A stretch of 7,687 nucleotides of DNA, taken from Halorhodospira sp. GTDB lineage: Bacteria; Pseudomonadota; Gammaproteobacteria; Nitrococcales; Halorhodospiraceae. The first letter of the stretch is position 1. Each line of letters opens with the position of its first letter. The position numbers and the translations under genes were made by a program. The notes beneath the pieces are model-generated. The model was not told the origin of the DNA, made no database searches, and worked only from the letters and a program-made list of their open reading frames with translations. Below are positions 6,619 to 7,687 of the stretch, in pieces. The DNA lies in the NCBI GenBank assembly GCA_007127935.1, contig SKYL01000082.1:1-7687 (forward strand). The letters are read 5' to 3'.

Positions 6619-7487
6619 TGTAACGCCGCCTCCACACGGACCGCCATCCGCCGAATGGCATCGTAGTGGGAACGATCCACTTCTCGAAAACGGTCCAAAC
6701 TTAGCGCCTCCAGGATACGGCGCCCCTCTTCGTCCCGATGCATGCCGACGAGGGCCTGCCGGAAGAGCCGAACCGTCTTCTCATCCAGTGCACCGGCCGC
6801 CACCAGAGGCGGAAACCCGAAGGCCGGGGAGCGCTCCACAATGTGAATCCCCTGAAACCAATCCGGCTCATGGCACCGCAAGGTCTCATAGACGTATCCG
6901 TCCACCGCGCCGCCATCGGCAAGCCCGGAGGCCACCGCATGAATCACCTTTCGATGACTCCAGGTAAAGAAGGTCCGCTGGAAGAAGGACAAGGGATCGT
7001 GCCCGGCCTCCACCAGACGGTAGTTCGGGTAGAGCCAGCCGGAGTTCGAATCGGGATCGGCAAAAGCGAAGACCTGATGCTGCAACGAGATCAACCCCTC
7101 CCCCGGTCGGCGGGAGATGATGTAGGAGCGGTAGAGCGTCCGCCCCCGGTGGACCGGGGCCGCGACGAGACGCAAGTCGTCCCCGTGAACCACATAGGGA
7201 TAGCCGCAAAGCCACGCCGCATCAAGCCCACCCCCCCGCAGCAGGCCGACGATCTCCTCATAGCTGGTCCGCCGCAGCATCTCCACCGGCCGCTGTAGCC
7301 GGACCGCCAGATCATCCCGCCAGCCCTGCAACAACTGGATTTGTTCATCCAGGATCACCGGGGTCAGACCGAGCCGGAAGGACTCGGAGCGTTCCCGCGA
7401 CGAAACCTCGCCCCATGGCAGAGCCAAACCCACGGGGGCCAACACCATCTGCTTGAGAAGCCACCGCCGGCTTAACGTTACCTTCAA
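6615..7487 (-). CDS. arxX: PhnD/AioX-like periplasmic binding protein, tentative ArxX
   Basis: This 290-residue protein belongs to the phosphate/phosphonate-type (PhnD-like) solute-binding family. Recognisable blocks are FRLGLTPVILDEQIQLLQGW, VEMLRRTSYEEIVGLLRGGGLDAAWLCGYPYV and FAFADPDSNSGWLYPNY. The N-terminus carries SRRWLLK (6-12), close to the twin-arginine consensus, then a hydrophobic stretch (about 14-26) without a clear AxA cleavage site. TTG at 7487 is chosen because AGGAGG lies four bases upstream and because the ATG at codon 14 would lose the twin-arginine motif. Cysteines are only Cys94 (in WLCGYPYV) and Cys205. No ABC permease or ATPase is seen; instead the gene overlaps a sensor kinase by four bases. 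This suggests a sensory rather than transport role, as in AioX, a periplasmic arsenite-binding protein acting with AioS/AioR. ArxX is the divergent-operon counterpart in arsenite-oxidising Ectothiorhodospiraceae. The ligand could instead be another oxyanion. Confidence 0.65.
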   Translation of the reverse strand: MKVTLSRRWLLKQMVLAPVGLALPWGEVSSRERSESFRLGLTPVILDEQIQLLQGWRDDLAVRLQRPVEMLRRTSYEEIVGLLRGGGLDAAWLCGYPYVVHGDDLRLVAAPVHRGRTLYRSYIISRRPGEGLISLQHQVFAFADPDSNSGWLYPNYRLVEAGHDPLSFFQRTFFTWSHRKVIHAVASGLADGGAVDGYVYETLRCHEPDWFQGIHIVERSPAFGFPPLVAAGALDEKTVRLFRQALVGMHRDEEGRRILEALSLDRFREVDRSHYDAIRRMAVRVEAALQ

Positions 7488-7491
7488 GTAA

Positions 7492-7497
7492 CCTCCT
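7492..7497 (-). promoter_or_regulatory. Ribosome binding site for the binding-protein gene
   Basis: AGGAGG on the minus strand lies four bases before TTG 7487. It is the strongest Shine-Dalgarno match near the N-terminus and supports the TTG start. Confidence 0.7.
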
Positions 7498-7513
7498 GCC
7501 GAAGCACCCTGGG

Positions 7514-7541
7514 GACGGCGTTACGACTCAGTAACGCCGTC
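7514..7541. promoter_or_regulatory. Perfect 11-bp inverted repeat, probable enhancer (UAS) for the sigma-54 regulator
   Basis: The arms GACGGCGTTAC (7514-7524) and GTAACGCCGTC (7531-7541) are exact reverse complements separated by six bases. Neither strand has a T-tract after the stem, so an intrinsic terminator is unlikely. The centre (about 7527) lies near -129 relative to the start predicted for the sigma-54 promoter at 7631, within the usual range for NtrC-type activator sites. It is also about 40 bases upstream of the binding-protein start codon, so binding could autoregulate the leftward operon. The role is inferred from position and symmetry. Confidence 0.65.
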
Positions 7542-7553
7542 TAAAACGATCAT

Positions 7554-7599
7554 CCCACCTCAATGGGACATGTTGCCACACACCAATGGGTTAGGTGGG
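7554..7599. repeat. Nested short repeats between the enhancer-like dyad and the promoter
   Basis: CCCACCT (7554-7560) and AGGTGGG (7593-7599) are a perfect 7-bp inverted pair. Inside lie two direct copies of CAATGGG (7561-7567 and 7584-7590), 23 bp apart, close to two helical turns. CACCAATGGGTTA (7581-7593) weakly resembles an IHF site, matching seven of nine specified positions. This may be a second regulator site or a DNA-bending site; no role is shown. Confidence 0.35.
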
Positions 7600-7630
7600 C
7601 CAATTTGCCGCAATCTGGAACGGCTCTACA

Positions 7631-7646
7631 TGGCACGCCTATTGCT
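7631..7646 (+). promoter_or_regulatory. Sigma-54 (RpoN) promoter, directed out of the right edge
   Basis: TGGCACG, four bases (CCTA), then TTGCT match the RpoN consensus TGGCACRNNNNTTGCW at every specified position. The invariant GG (7632-7633) and GC (7644-7645) are separated by exactly ten bases. Transcription should start near 7657 and run rightward, divergent from the binding-protein/kinase/regulator operon. The transcribed gene lies beyond the window. The sigma-54 activator encoded on the other side is the natural regulator. Confidence 0.85.
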
Positions 7647-7687
7647 AAATGTGCCAGAGCGCCGCACCCGATCCGGCACGAAACCCG

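Noticed and set aside
7514..7541. Intrinsic terminator reading of the 11-bp dyad
   Set aside because: No run of T follows the stem on either strand (TAAAA on plus, CCCAGGG on minus), and it sits in a divergent promoter region.
7641..7656. Leftward sigma-54 promoter (TGGCAC on the minus strand)
   Set aside because: The GG to GC spacing is eight bases rather than ten, so it would not be recognised as a -24/-12 pair.
7488..7687. Sigma-70 promoter for the leftward operon
   Set aside because: Several TTG-containing -35-like hexamers occur on the minus strand, but none has a convincing -10 box at 16-18 bases, so none is annotated.
7667..7687. Second GGCACG near the right edge as another -24 element
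   Set aside because: The -12 position falls at or beyond the end of the window, so it cannot be assessed.

Overview
The window is GC-rich and densely coding, with short gaps, several four-base start/stop overlaps and many GTG or TTG starts. The protein set (split-type glycine decarboxylase GcvPB, AmpD, ApaH, an NtrC-type regulator) points to a Gammaproteobacterium. A halophilic or alkaliphilic purple-sulfur relative (Ectothiorhodospiraceae-like) is the best guess. That placement is inferred from protein resemblance and gene content, not from a marker gene.

Left part, plus strand (1-2997). The window opens inside gcvPB, the PLP-binding subunit of the two-subunit glycine decarboxylase, whose N-terminus lies outside. 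After 70 bases that hold a small heptamer repeat comes a PfkB-family kinase resembling adenosine kinases, then ampD (anhydromuropeptide amidase for peptidoglycan recycling). These three genes could be one transcript.

Right part, minus strand (7487 down to 2945). A compact operon runs leftward. It encodes a PhnD-like periplasmic binding protein with a twin-arginine-type signal, a membrane histidine kinase, a sigma-54-dependent response regulator, and apaH (diadenosine tetraphosphatase) 12 bases further on. The first three genes are joined by 4-bp overlaps. apaH runs 53 bp into the 3' end of ampD, so the two transcription units converge and overlap.

Right edge (7488-7687). This 200-bp control region is the most informative part. 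It holds a consensus-quality sigma-54 promoter (-24 TGGCACG, -12 TTGCT) on the plus strand, pointing out of the window. About 130 bp upstream of its predicted start is a perfect 11-bp inverted repeat, a position typical of an enhancer site for an NtrC-type activator. Between them are shorter repeats. The layout is a binding-protein/kinase/sigma-54-regulator cassette divergent from a sigma-54 target. It matches the arsenite-sensing AioX-AioS-AioR system and its anaerobic counterpart ArxX-ArxS-ArxR, which sits divergently to the arxB2AB1CD arsenite oxidase genes in Ectothiorhodospira and Alkalilimnicola. I therefore propose that the window ends just before an arx-type operon, but the target genes are not in view. 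No tRNA, rRNA, CRISPR, insertion sequence or prophage was seen.
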